Positions 7,267 to 15,013 of a stretch of DNA of 18,251 nt are shown here, piece after piece (within the stretch, counting starts at the first letter, position 1; each line of letters begins with the position of its first letter). The notes under the pieces were generated by a model. That model ran no database searches. It was not told the origin of the DNA and was given only the letters and a program-made list of their open reading frames with translations. A program made the translations under genes and the position numbers. The DNA comes from Burkholderiales bacterium UBA2647 (GTDB lineage: Bacteria > Pseudomonadota > Gammaproteobacteria > Burkholderiales > Burkholderiaceae_E): assembly GCA_002359635.1 (NCBI GenBank), contig DENJ01000004.1, positions 7,811-26,061 of the forward strand, read 5' to 3'.

Positions 7267-7899
7267 ATGTTTACAGGCATCATAGCGGCAGTCGGTCGCA
7301 TCACATCCATTCAGACGCTCGCTGAAAACTTCGGTCAGCGCCTCAATATCCATGCGGGGCAGCTGGATCTGAGCGACGTTGCGCTTGGTGATTCGATCGC
7401 AGTCAACGGGGCATGCATGACCGTGGTTGCAAAGGATGCAGCGCACTTTGACATTGATGTCTCCCGCGAAAGCCTTTTACGCACCGTGGGTTTGGATGCG
7501 CCTGGTCCGGTCAATCTTGAAAAAGCCCTGAGCTTGTCGCAGGTGTTGGGTGGCCATCTGGTCAGCGGACACGTCGACGGGCATGGCCGGGTTGCGCAAT
7601 TTGAAGCGGTGGGTGAGTCCTGGCACCTTGCGATCGATGCGCCATGCGAGCTCGCACGGTTTTTCGCCTACAAGGGCTCGGTTGCGGTACAGGGTGTCAG
7701 TCTCACGGTGAATCGGGTGGAAGACTTTGATAGCTCGTGTCGCATCCACATCAATCTTATTCCCCACACCCTTCAAAACACCACGCTTGCCTTGTTGTGC
7801 GAGGGGGCTGCTGTGAATTTAGAGGTGGACTTAATCGCGCGATATTGCGAGCGTTTGCTGCAGTTCAAGCCTACAATTGAAGCAAGCGATCCGAGCTAA
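7267..7899 (+). CDS. ribE: Riboflavin synthase, alpha subunit
   Basis: Carries out the last step of riboflavin synthesis, the dismutation of two molecules of 6,7-dimethyl-8-ribityllumazine to riboflavin and a pyrimidine that is recycled to RibH. The 210-residue product begins with the hallmark MFTGI. It holds two tandem lumazine-binding barrels. The first has NGACMTV at 47-53; the second starts near GHLVSGHVDG (96-105) and has the matching VQGVSLTV at 141-148. GAGG lies 7 nt upstream of the ATG. The symbol ribC is also used for this gene in some species. The ribBA start follows 13 nt after its stop. Confidence 0.96.
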   Translation: MFTGIIAAVGRITSIQTLAENFGQRLNIHAGQLDLSDVALGDSIAVNGACMTVVAKDAAHFDIDVSRESLLRTVGLDAPGPVNLEKALSLSQVLGGHLVSGHVDGHGRVAQFEAVGESWHLAIDAPCELARFFAYKGSVAVQGVSLTVNRVEDFDSSCRIHINLIPHTLQNTTLALLCEGAAVNLEVDLIARYCERLLQFKPTIEASDPS

Positions 7900-7912
7900 G
7901 GCATGTACTGTA

Positions 7913-9088
7913 ATGAAAACGACATCTAGCGTTACGCCCATCCATGCAGCAGCAAATCATGCTGCGATCGCTTCGGTTCCTGACATCGTCGCCGAGCTTA
8001 GGGCAGGCAGGATGGTGGTTCTGATCGATGAGGAAGATCGCGAGAACGAAGGCGATCTGGTCATGGTTGCAGAGCATGTGAGCGCTGAGGCGATCAACTT
8101 TATGGCGCGGTTTGGCCGGGGTCTGATATGTCTCACGCTCACCCGTGAGCGATGCGAGCGCTTAAAGCTGCCTTTGATGGTGAGCCATAACGGCTCACCC
8201 CATGGTACAAACTTCACGGTCTCGATCGAGGCGGCAGAGGGTGTTACCACCGGCATTTCGGCTGCTGACCGGGCTCGCACCGTGCAGGCCGCCGTGGCAC
8301 GCCACGCCCGTGCATCAGATCTTGTCCAACCAGGCCATATCTTCCCGCTGATGGCGCAGCCAGGTGGCGTCTTGATTCGTGCTGGTCACACTGAGGCGGG
8401 TTGTGATCTGGCTGCGATGGCAGGGTGTGAGCCCGCAGCGGTGATTTGCGAAATTCTCAAAGACGACGGCACCATGGCCCGCTTGCCTGACTTGCTTGTG
8501 TTTGCCAAGGAGCATGGGCTTAAAATAGGAACGATTGAAAGTTTAATCCATTATCGAAGTGAGAACGAAAAACTCGTCACCCGCGTCGGCGAGCGACCCA
8601 TCCGGCTCGCTCAGGGTGATTTTCGCCTGGTGATGTTTCGCGACGCTGCGGCGCAAGCGCCGCATCTGGCGATTGTTCATCGGCAGCCATTGGCCGATCA
8701 AGAAACGCTGGTCCGGGTTCATGAGCCCCTGAATGTGCTCGACTTACTGAATGGTTCGGCACCTGGGCACTCCTGGCCGCTTGATAAGGCGCTCGAAACC
8801 ATGGCCGCGTTTGACGGTGCAGGTGTGGTTGTGCTTTTAAACGTGGCACAAGGCGCTGAGGCAGTTTTTCAACGCTTTGACGCCTGCCTCGCCGCAGACC
8901 GCGGCGACACGGCAAGCTTGCAGGCCATGCGTCGCGCAGCGAAGATGGATCTGCGCACTTATGGCATCGGTGCGCAGATTTTGCGCGACCTCGGTGTTCG
9001 CAAAATGCGTTTATTGTCCAATCCCCGAAAAATGCCCAGCATGTCAGGTTTTGACCTGGAGGTGCTCGGTTTTGTCACTCATGCTTAG
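7913..9088 (+). CDS. ribBA: RibB with degenerate GTP cyclohydrolase II domain (RibBA-type fusion)
   Basis: The N-terminal half (about 20-222) is 3,4-dihydroxy-2-butanone-4-phosphate synthase, which converts ribulose 5-phosphate into the four-carbon unit used by RibH. It has the acidic metal-binding loop DEEDRENEGD at 39-48 and HTEA at 159-162. The C-terminal half (about 228-391) has the GTP cyclohydrolase II fold signature near its end (YGIGAQILRDLGVRKMRLL). It lacks the three zinc-binding cysteines and the ECLTGD-type active-site loop; the corresponding region reads VRVHEPLNVLDLL. It is therefore probably not a working cyclohydrolase. The product is 391 residues from the ATG at 7913; an earlier in-frame TTG at 7877 lies inside ribE and is less likely. 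TAAGG at 7897-7901 is a distant possible ribosome binding site. Confidence 0.94.
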   Translation: MKTTSSVTPIHAAANHAAIASVPDIVAELRAGRMVVLIDEEDRENEGDLVMVAEHVSAEAINFMARFGRGLICLTLTRERCERLKLPLMVSHNGSPHGTNFTVSIEAAEGVTTGISAADRARTVQAAVARHARASDLVQPGHIFPLMAQPGGVLIRAGHTEAGCDLAAMAGCEPAAVICEILKDDGTMARLPDLLVFAKEHGLKIGTIESLIHYRSENEKLVTRVGERPIRLAQGDFRLVMFRDAAAQAPHLAIVHRQPLADQETLVRVHEPLNVLDLLNGSAPGHSWPLDKALETMAAFDGAGVVVLLNVAQGAEAVFQRFDACLAADRGDTASLQAMRRAAKMDLRTYGIGAQILRDLGVRKMRLLSNPRKMPSMSGFDLEVLGFVTHA

Positions 9089-9099
9089 GGAGAAAATGC

Positions 9100-9603
9100 G
9101 TGGAAGCAGAAGTCTTTGAGGCGATTGTTGACGGTACCGGTATGCGGGTGGGCATTGTCCAAGCCCGCTTTAATGCGCAGGTTTGTGAAGTTTTGCGCCA
9201 GTCTTGCCTGGATACGCTCGCTGATTTGGGCGTTTCAGATGACGATGTGGTGGTCATGACAGTGCCTGGCGCACTGGAGATTCCAGGTGTGTTATCGAAA
9301 TTGGCGCAAAGCATGCAATTCGATGCCTTGATCGCCATCGGCGCGGTGATCCGTGGTGATACCTACCACTTTGAAGTGGTGTCCAACGAAAGCGCTGCAG
9401 GCATTCGCCAGGTGGCGCTTGAATTCGATATTCCGATTGCAAACGCCGTGCTCACCACGGACACCGTTGAGCAGGCGATGGCCCGAGCGGTTGAAAAAGG
9501 TGCCGACGCCGCCCGGGTGGCGGTTGAGATGGCTGAGCTTTATGCGGTTATCGACCAACTCGACCCGGACGCCGAGTCGGTCGATGAGGCGGCTAATGAC
9601 TGA
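9100..9603 (+). CDS. ribH: 6,7-dimethyl-8-ribityllumazine synthase
   Basis: Condenses the ribitylamino-pyrimidine with the RibB product to form lumazine, the substrate of RibE. The product has 167 residues. Hallmarks are VGIVQARFN (17-25), VPGALEIP (55-62) and GAVIRGDTYHFEVVSNES (81-98), with catalytic His90. The start is a GTG at 9100, placed 7 nt after AGGGAG (9087-9092). An ATG at 9096 is out of frame and stops after seven codons. The C-terminus extends about ten acidic residues past the usual end. The gene starts 11 nt after ribBA and overlaps nusB by 8 nt, so translation of the two is probably coupled. Confidence 0.95.
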   Translation: MEAEVFEAIVDGTGMRVGIVQARFNAQVCEVLRQSCLDTLADLGVSDDDVVVMTVPGALEIPGVLSKLAQSMQFDALIAIGAVIRGDTYHFEVVSNESAAGIRQVALEFDIPIANAVLTTDTVEQAMARAVEKGADAARVAVEMAELYAVIDQLDPDAESVDEAAND

Positions 9604-10060
9604 AGCCCAGTCGGGCTCAAAAAGCATGACAGCGCGCCGGCGGGCGCGGGTTTATGCGCTTCAGGGCCTTTATCAATGGTTGTTGACCGGTGAGCATGCG
9701 CGCCTGATTCGCGCGCATCTCATGCAGCATCCGGAGTACCGGAAAGCAGACGAGTCACACTTCATGACCTTGCTTGAAGGTTCGATTCATTCATCGGCCG
9801 AACTTGAGGGCCTGTTCTCCCCATGTCTTGATCGCAAAGTTGAAGAGCTAAGTCCGGTCGAGCATGCCGTACTTCTTTTAAGTACGTACGAATTATTGCA
9901 TCACCTTGAGATCCCGTATCGCGTCGTCATCAACGAGGCTGTCGAGCTCGCAAAAAGTTTTGGTGGTACCGATGGGTATAAATTTGTGAACGGGGTGCTG
10001 GATAAGCTTGCTTTGAGTCTGCGTGCCGTAGAGGCACAAGCTGTAAGCCCAGCAAACTGA
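9596..10060 (+). CDS. nusB: Transcription antitermination protein NusB
   Basis: All-helical RNA-binding protein that, with NusE (S10), binds boxA RNA and supports rRNA antitermination. From the ATG at 9596 it has 154 residues. The start RRRARVYALQGLYQW (14-28) and the C-terminal block from ELSPVEHAVLLLSTYELLH to GYKFVNGVLDKLA are characteristic. The ATG at 9596 was chosen because TGAGG lies 6 nt upstream and it overlaps the ribH stop by 8 nt. A second in-frame ATG at 9626 would remove ten residues but has no ribosome binding site. The ribH-nusB pairing is very common in proteobacteria. Confidence 0.95.
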   Translation: MTEAQSGSKSMTARRRARVYALQGLYQWLLTGEHARLIRAHLMQHPEYRKADESHFMTLLEGSIHSSAELEGLFSPCLDRKVEELSPVEHAVLLLSTYELLHHLEIPYRVVINEAVELAKSFGGTDGYKFVNGVLDKLALSLRAVEAQAVSPAN

Positions 10061-10106
10061 TGCGAGGCCTTGAAGCGCTCGCTCACCCCTAGCAGGCATT
10101 GCAAAG

Positions 10107-11072
10107 ATGGGCGAGTTTGAACGCATCGAGCAGTGGTTTGCGCGGCCTGCGCACTTGCAGCGTCAACGTTTTGGCGAGCATGTCTCCTTGCTTGGGATAG
10201 GCGATGACTGCGCACTTTTGAGCAACACGGACTACATCGGTCAGACGCTCGCGGTATCGAGCGATATGTTGGTGTGCGGTCGTCACTTCGCTGCCGAAAC
10301 CGACCCGCATGCGATCGGGCATAAGGCCCTTGCGGTCAATTTATCTGATCTCGCAGCCATGGGTGCACAAGCACATGCCTTTACCTTGTCCTTGGCGCTT
10401 GATAGAGCGCAAGACGAGACTTGGCTGGCCGGCTTTTCGCAAGGGCTTTTTGCACTTGCCAATACCTATCGCTGTGAGTTGATTGGCGGTGACACCACCT
10501 CAGGCCCGCTTTGCATCAGCATCACGGTGATCGGTCTGGTTCCCCCGACGCTTGCACTCCGGCGGGATGCTGCCAAGCCGGGTGACAAGGTCTGGGTTAG
10601 CGGCCAACTCGGCGCTGCGGCCTATGCATTGAAGTATCCTGGACATTCGCCTGATGCCGATGAGCGATTGCACCGGCCGGAACCCAGGCTTGAATTAGGT
10701 ATGGCCCTGCGCGGTCTGAGCGAATGCGCCATGGACTTAAGTGATGGTTTGCTTGGCGATATTGTCCATATTTTGGATCAATCCAAGGTCGGCGTAGCGC
10801 TGTTTGCGGATCAAATGCCTTGGCACCCTGCGCTAGCCGCTTGCGAACCCCATGAGCGCTTTTCGCTGGCTTTACAGGGCGGCGATGATTATGAGTTGCT
10901 CTTTACTGCAAAGCCACAGCAAACGCGCAACATCCAAGCGATTGGCGAAAAACTCGGTATCCCCTTGAGCTGTATCGGCGAAATCAAGGCTGATGGTCAA
11001 CGCCAACTCCTTGATGCAGCAGGATCTCCGATCGAGATCGCCTTTCGTGGTTTTGATCATTTCAATCCATGA
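10107..11072 (+). CDS. thiL: Thiamine-monophosphate kinase
   Basis: ATP-dependent kinase making thiamine diphosphate from thiamine monophosphate, the final step of cofactor synthesis. The product has 321 residues and belongs to the PurM/ThiL fold. It shows the metal-binding GIGDDCAL at 30-37, the SSDMLV motif from residue 51, the IGGDTTSGP nucleotide-site motif near residue 126 and a MDLSDGLLGD motif in the second half. AGCAGG at 10091-10096 precedes the ATG by 10 nt. It follows nusB after 46 nt and is followed by pgpA, the common nusB-thiL-pgpA order. Its product is the cofactor needed by the ThDP enzyme at 4133-5884; no regulatory link is visible. Confidence 0.95.
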   Translation: MGEFERIEQWFARPAHLQRQRFGEHVSLLGIGDDCALLSNTDYIGQTLAVSSDMLVCGRHFAAETDPHAIGHKALAVNLSDLAAMGAQAHAFTLSLALDRAQDETWLAGFSQGLFALANTYRCELIGGDTTSGPLCISITVIGLVPPTLALRRDAAKPGDKVWVSGQLGAAAYALKYPGHSPDADERLHRPEPRLELGMALRGLSECAMDLSDGLLGDIVHILDQSKVGVALFADQMPWHPALAACEPHERFSLALQGGDDYELLFTAKPQQTRNIQAIGEKLGIPLSCIGEIKADGQRQLLDAAGSPIEIAFRGFDHFNP

Positions 11073-11126
11073 TCTTCTCCCCGCCGCGAACATGCTTGCA
11101 ACACCCAAAGAAGATGATGTCGCGTC

Positions 11127-11609
11127 ATGAAACTTAGCGTTCCAGGACTTTTTTCGCCTTCCCTCCTCATTGCCTTTGGTTTCGGTACAGGCTTATCGCC
11201 CTATGCACCGGGTACCGTAGCCACAGCATGGGCCTGGCTGAGCTTTAACGTCTTGCAGCCCGTCACCCCGGATTGGGTCTGGGCACTGCTCCTGAGTACA
11301 GGCTTTTTCATCGGTCTATGGGCAATTGGCAAAACCACGCAGTTACTGAATCAACAAGATCCCTCGTCAATTGTTTGGGACGAGATTCTGGCTTTCTGGT
11401 TGATCCTGTGGATTTTGAAAGGCAGCCTGATGCAAGAGGCGCTCGCTTTCGTTTTGTTTCGCTTGTTCGATATCCTTAAGCCGGGTCCGGTTGCTTGGGC
11501 CGACCGGCGTTTTAAGGGAGCATTCGGGGTCATGTTCGATGATTTGATCGCCGCAGGGCTTAGCCTTTTCTGTATGGCTGTGCTCTTGCGCTTGCTCCCG
11601 GAGGCTTAA
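11127..11609 (+). CDS. pgpA: Phosphatidylglycerophosphatase A
   Basis: Integral inner-membrane phosphatase that dephosphorylates phosphatidylglycerophosphate to phosphatidylglycerol. The 160-residue protein has about four hydrophobic segments: roughly 10-40, 50-68, 87-113 and 138-157. Conserved motifs are GTGLSPYAPGTVAT (20-33), DPSSIVWDEI (78-87), FRLFDILKPGP (111-121) and KGAFGVMFDDLIAA (130-143), the last carrying conserved acidic residues. A purine-rich AAAGAAG lies about 10 nt before the ATG. The cinA start follows 4 nt after its stop. Confidence 0.94.
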   Translation: MKLSVPGLFSPSLLIAFGFGTGLSPYAPGTVATAWAWLSFNVLQPVTPDWVWALLLSTGFFIGLWAIGKTTQLLNQQDPSSIVWDEILAFWLILWILKGSLMQEALAFVLFRLFDILKPGPVAWADRRFKGAFGVMFDDLIAAGLSLFCMAVLLRLLPEA

Positions 11610-11613
11610 GACC

Positions 11614-12141
11614 ATGCAGCATTCACCATTGATTCAGGCGGCGCGGGAACTCGGCCAGGCACTTAGCGAGCGGGCGATGATGATCGCCACTGCTGAGTCC
11701 TGTACCGGAGGAATGATCGCGATGGCGCTTACCGAGCTTGCAGGTTCGAGCCTTTGGTTTGAGCGTGGCTTTGTAAGCTACGCGAATCGCGCTAAATCCG
11801 ACTTGCTGGGTGTAGCCGCTTCGCTCATCGATCAACATGGTGCGGTTTCAGAAGAAGTGGCCTTGGCAATGGCGCTTGGCGCACTGGGCACCCACCAAGG
11901 CATTCAGTTTTCGCTGTCGGTAACGGGCATCGCCGGACCCACTGGCGGGTCTGAGGATAAGCCTGTTGGCACGGTGGTCCATGGTTTTGCATGGCGTGGC
12001 CCGGCCGAGCATGCAACGATTCACCACCGGGTGATGCGGCGATATTATCCCGGCAATCGCGCTGATGTGCGGCTCGCAACCTCGATGTTTGCCTTGAGAC
12101 AAGCCAGCCTTTTGCTGCAGACTGAGCTTGGGAGCGCATGA
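11614..12141 (+). CDS. pncC: Nicotinamide-nucleotide amidohydrolase (stand-alone CinA C-terminal domain, PncC)
   Basis: A 175-residue CinA/PncC-family enzyme predicted to deamidate nicotinamide mononucleotide to nicotinate mononucleotide in NAD recycling. Only the C-terminal CinA domain is present; the MoaB-like N-terminal domain of full-length CinA is absent, as in many proteobacteria. Motifs are AESCTGG (27-33), SVTGIAGPTGG (102-112) and KPVGTV (116-121). GGAGG at 11600-11604, inside the last codons of pgpA, is 9 nt before the ATG. The gene lies just upstream of recA, a frequent arrangement from which the old cinA (competence-induced) name derives. No competence function is implied. Confidence 0.93.
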   Translation: MQHSPLIQAARELGQALSERAMMIATAESCTGGMIAMALTELAGSSLWFERGFVSYANRAKSDLLGVAASLIDQHGAVSEEVALAMALGALGTHQGIQFSLSVTGIAGPTGGSEDKPVGTVVHGFAWRGPAEHATIHHRVMRRYYPGNRADVRLATSMFALRQASLLLQTELGSA

Positions 12142-12150
12142 GGCGGCACT

Positions 12151-12176
12151 AAAGTCAGTCTTAAAGCTGATTTTTT
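12151..12176 (+). terminator. Weak possible intrinsic terminator after cinA/pncC
   Basis: AAAGTCAG (12151-12158) can pair with CTGATTTT (12167-12174), with one G-U pair and an 8-nt loop, followed by the end of a six-T run. The stem is A/T-rich, so the terminator would be weak. Its 3' half overlaps the LexA box of recA, so the T-run may belong to that operator instead. Confidence 0.25.
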
Positions 12177-12184
12177 ATACAGTA
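12165..12184 (+). promoter_or_regulatory. LexA (SOS) box upstream of recA
   Basis: The 20-bp AGCTGATTTTTTATACAGTA matches the proteobacterial LexA operator. The left half CTGA (12167-12170) differs by one base from CTGT. It is followed by exactly 8 bp and a perfect ACAG (12179-12182) with flanking TA. It lies 56 bp upstream of the recA ATG and just upstream of a -10-like TAGAAT (12191-12196), so bound LexA would cover the -35 region. Repression by LexA and induction on DNA damage follow from the family. Confidence 0.8.
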
Positions 12185-12190
12185 TTCTTG

Positions 12191-12196
12191 TAGAAT
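12191..12196 (+). promoter_or_regulatory. Candidate -10 element of recA
   Basis: TAGAAT matches five of six positions of the sigma-70 -10 consensus and lies 44 bp before the recA ATG. The sequence 17 bp upstream (TGATTT) is a poor -35 and lies inside the LexA box. An alternative -10, TATTCT at 12183-12188, overlaps the box more closely. Confidence 0.45.
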
Positions 12197-12240
12197 CATG
12201 GTGGGCGCTTTATCCCGTCCACTCAATCAGAGGATTTCCC

Positions 12241-13278
12241 ATGGAAGACAGCAAACAAACGCTCGAACGTGCTAAGGCCTTGGCGGCCGCTTTATCGCAA
12301 ATCGAGAAGCAATTTGGCAAAGGTTCGGTCATGCGTATGACCGATAAGGAGATTGAAAAAGATCTTGAAGTGGTGTCCACAGGATCACTTGGCCTTGACC
12401 TCGCGCTAGGTGTCGGTGGTTTGCCCCGGGGTCGCGTGGTTGAGATTTACGGTCCCGAGTCATCCGGCAAAACCACCCTAACCTTGCAGGTGATTGCTGA
12501 GATGCAAAAGCTCGGCGGCACCTGCGCCTTTATCGATGCCGAACATGCGCTTGATGCGCAATACGCACAAAAACTCGGTGTGAATCTCTCTGACCTTCTG
12601 ATTTCTCAGCCTGACACCGGCGAACAAGCCCTTGAAATTGCAGATGCCTTGGTACGCTCGGGTTCTGTCGATTTGATTGTGATCGATTCGGTCGCCGCGC
12701 TCACGCCCAAAGCGGAGATCGAGGGCGAAATGGGCGATTCGCTGCCAGGCCTGCAGGCGCGCTTGATGAGTCAGGCGCTTCGTAAACTTACGGGAACGAT
12801 CAAGCGGACCAATACCTTGGTGATCTTCATCAACCAGATTCGAATGAAGATTGGTGTCATGTTCGGCAACCCAGAGACCACGACCGGCGGCAACGCGCTG
12901 AAATTTTATGCCTCGGTCCGACTCGATATCCGCCGTACCGGCTCGATCAAGAAGGGCGACGAGGTCATCGGTAGTGAAACCAAGGTCAAGGTTGTCAAAA
13001 ACAAAGTCGCACCGCCATTCAGGCAGGCGGATTTTGACATCCTCTACGGGGAGGGGATATCTCGCGAGGGCGAAATTCTTGATCTGGGATCCGAAGCAAG
13101 CATTATCGACAAAAGCGGTGCCTGGTACTCTTACAGCGGTGATCGCATCGGGCAGGGCAAGGACAATGCGCGGGAGTACCTCCGGGAGCGTCCAGCCTTA
13201 GCGCTTGAAATCGAAAACAAATTACGCTCACACCATGGGGTCGCAACCCGAGGTTTGAGTGCCCCGGAGGCGAACTGA
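12241..13278 (+). CDS. recA: Recombinase RecA
   Basis: DNA-dependent ATPase that forms filaments on single-stranded DNA, catalyses strand exchange and stimulates LexA self-cleavage. The product has 345 residues, normal length. Walker A is GPESSGKT at 71-78; Walker B is LIVIDSVAAL around 144-153. The DNA-binding loop regions GEMGDSLPGLQARLMSQ and GVMFGNPETTTGGNALKF are intact. The C-terminal tail is shorter and less acidic than in E. coli. AGAGGA precedes the ATG at 12241. An upstream LexA box makes SOS control likely. The last codons contain GGAGG, which can serve the overlapping recX start. Confidence 0.98.
   Translation: MEDSKQTLERAKALAAALSQIEKQFGKGSVMRMTDKEIEKDLEVVSTGSLGLDLALGVGGLPRGRVVEIYGPESSGKTTLTLQVIAEMQKLGGTCAFIDAEHALDAQYAQKLGVNLSDLLISQPDTGEQALEIADALVRSGSVDLIVIDSVAALTPKAEIEGEMGDSLPGLQARLMSQALRKLTGTIKRTNTLVIFINQIRMKIGVMFGNPETTTGGNALKFYASVRLDIRRTGSIKKGDEVIGSETKVKVVKNKVAPPFRQADFDILYGEGISREGEILDLGSEASIIDKSGAWYSYSGDRIGQGKDNAREYLRERPALALEIENKLRSHHGVATRGLSAPEAN
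13266..13278 (+). promoter_or_regulatory. recX ribosome binding site and CTGA stop/start overlap
   Basis: GGAGG at 13266-13270 lies within the last recA codons. It is followed by four bases and then CTGA, where CTG (13275-13277) is the proposed recX start and TGA (13276-13278) is the recA stop. The arrangement copies the usual ATGA coupling with C in place of A. The 4-nt spacing is at the short end of the normal range. Confidence 0.6.
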
Positions 13279-13796
13279 CTGCCTCACTGCTCAATCGCGG
13301 CATCGCGGCGCTTGCGCGCCGCGAGTATTCGCCTGCTGAGCTCAAGCGGAAATTGGCCCAGTATGCGCCTAGCGATGCGGAGCTTGACGAGGTTTTGCAA
13401 TCGCTGATTGAGCAAGGCTATCTCTCAGCGTCAAGGTTTGCCGCTTCCTTCGTGCGTCGGGAATCCGCTCGCAAAGGGGCTTTGTCGATCAAGCATCGTC
13501 TTAAGCAGCATGAGTTGCCCTCCGAGGTAATTGCGTCACTGACCCAGGAACTACAAACGACTGAGGAAGCAAGGGCGCGCGCTTTGTGGGCGCGACGTTT
13601 TGGTCAGATTGCGAACGAGCCTAAGGAGCGTTTGAGGCAAATGCGCTTTTTGGCGTCTCGAGGTTTTTCGCACGAGGTCATTCGTCGGATCACCCGCGCG
13701 GATCAAAGCATCTGTCGCCATCGCATCGCAACCCGCGTGATAACATCCAGCGCCAAGGTGCCTGGTCTTCAGGTGCAGGCCCACGCACAGGCTTAA
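13275..13796 (+). CDS. recX: Regulatory protein RecX, probable CTG start
   Basis: RecX binds RecA filaments and limits recombinase activity. Family similarity starts at LLNRGIAALARREYSPAELKRKL, so translation must begin upstream of position 13290. The frame opens after a stop at 13206 and contains no ATG, GTG or TTG before a TTG at 13353, which lies past the first conserved helix. The best start is CTG at 13275, which overlaps the recA stop as CTGA and follows GGAGG (13266-13270) by 4 nt, giving 173 residues. Three-helix RecX repeats follow, including GYLSASRFAASFVRRESARKG and the C-terminal FLASRGFSHEVIRRI. About 25 residues beyond the last helix are unusual. The recA-recX pair is conserved. 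A sequence error that removed a normal start is the main alternative. Confidence 0.88.
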   Translation: MTASLLNRGIAALARREYSPAELKRKLAQYAPSDAELDEVLQSLIEQGYLSASRFAASFVRRESARKGALSIKHRLKQHELPSEVIASLTQELQTTEEARARALWARRFGQIANEPKERLRQMRFLASRGFSHEVIRRITRADQSICRHRIATRVITSSAKVPGLQVQAHAQA

Positions 13797-13824
13797 TGAT
13801 CACTGGCAGCAAGGGGTAATTCGC

Positions 13825-14991
13825 ATGAAAATTCACGAGTATCAGGGCAAGGAACTGCTGCGCCAGTTTCAAGTGCCTGTTCCCAAGGGTAAACCCGCTT
13901 TTACGGTTGATGAAGCGGTTGAGATTGCTAAAGAACTCGGTGGTCCGGTCTGGGTTGTGAAGGCTCAAATTCATGCAGGTGGCCGCGGAAAAGGCGGTGG
14001 CGTTAAACTTGCCCGATCGATTGACGAGGTCCAAAAAATTGCCTCGGAAATCCTTGGCATGCAGCTGATCACCCATCAGACCGGTGCGGCAGGACAAAAA
14101 GTAAGGCGCCTGCTCATTGAGGAGGGCGCTGACATCCGCAAAGAGTTCTATGTTGGCATCGTGACCGATCGGATCACGCAGAAAATCTGCGTGATGGCCT
14201 CCTCGGAGGGGGGCATGGAGATTGAGAAAGTTGCCCACGAAACTCCAGAGAAAATCCTCAAAGCCTTTGTTGAGCCCTCACAAGGACTTGATGATGCCGA
14301 GGCTGCCGCGCTTGCCAAGGGCATCGGCATACCTGACGCTTCGGTGCCTCAGGCAGTGGATGTACTCAAGAAACTCTATCAAGCCTATTTCGACACGGAC
14401 GCATCGCTTGCCGAAATCAACCCCTTGATTCTCACAGGATCGGGCGATGTTCGCGCCTTGGATGCGAAATTCAATTTCGACAGTAATGCCTTGTTCAGAC
14501 ATCCTGAGATTGTTGCTTTTCGCGATCTCGACGAAGAGGATCCAGCGGAGATACGTGCCAGTCAGTTTGATCTTGCCTACATTCAGCTCGACGGCAATAT
14601 CGGCTGCCTCGTGAATGGTGCTGGCTTGGCCATGGCGACCATGGACACCATCAAGCTCTTTGGCGGTGAGCCCGCGAACTTTCTTGACGTTGGCGGGGGT
14701 GCAACCACCGAAAAAGTCACCGAAGCCTTCAAGATCATGCTTGACAACCCCAAGCTCAAGGCCATTTTGGTCAATATTTTCGGCGGCATCATGCGTTGCG
14801 ACGTGATCGCCCAAGGTGTTGTCGAGGCCTGCAAGGCGGTGAGCCTTTCGGTCCCGCTCGTGGTGAGAATGAAGGGCACCAATGAGGATTTGGGTAAGCA
14901 AATCCTGAGGGACTCCGGTTTGCCGATTATTTCCGCCGACACCATGGCCGAGGCTGCTGAAAAAGTAGTTGCCGCGGCCAAGGGCCACTGA
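13825..14991 (+). CDS. sucC: Succinate--CoA ligase (ADP-forming), beta subunit
   Basis: With SucD it converts succinyl-CoA, phosphate and ADP (or GDP) to succinate, CoA and ATP in the TCA cycle. The 388-residue product has an N-terminal ATP-grasp domain with KAQIHAGGRGKGGGVK at 46-61. The C-terminal ligase domain carries NGAGLAM (264-270), NFLDVGGGA (285-293) and NIFGGIMRCD (317-326). AAGGGG at 13811-13816 precedes the ATG by 8 nt. It lies 28 nt after recX and 22 nt before sucD. The recA-recX-(variable)-sucC-sucD order is typical of Burkholderiales; no extra gene lies between recX and sucC here. Confidence 0.97.
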   Translation: MKIHEYQGKELLRQFQVPVPKGKPAFTVDEAVEIAKELGGPVWVVKAQIHAGGRGKGGGVKLARSIDEVQKIASEILGMQLITHQTGAAGQKVRRLLIEEGADIRKEFYVGIVTDRITQKICVMASSEGGMEIEKVAHETPEKILKAFVEPSQGLDDAEAAALAKGIGIPDASVPQAVDVLKKLYQAYFDTDASLAEINPLILTGSGDVRALDAKFNFDSNALFRHPEIVAFRDLDEEDPAEIRASQFDLAYIQLDGNIGCLVNGAGLAMATMDTIKLFGGEPANFLDVGGGATTEKVTEAFKIMLDNPKLKAILVNIFGGIMRCDVIAQGVVEACKAVSLSVPLVVRMKGTNEDLGKQILRDSGLPIISADTMAEAAEKVVAAAKGH

Positions 14992-15013
14992 CCAACCATT
15001 CGGGGTTTATCCG

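Noticed and set aside
14278..14988. 236-codon minus-strand ORF inside sucC
   Set aside because: Long, but fully antisense to a conserved gene, with no ribosome binding site or domain; a shadow of sucC.
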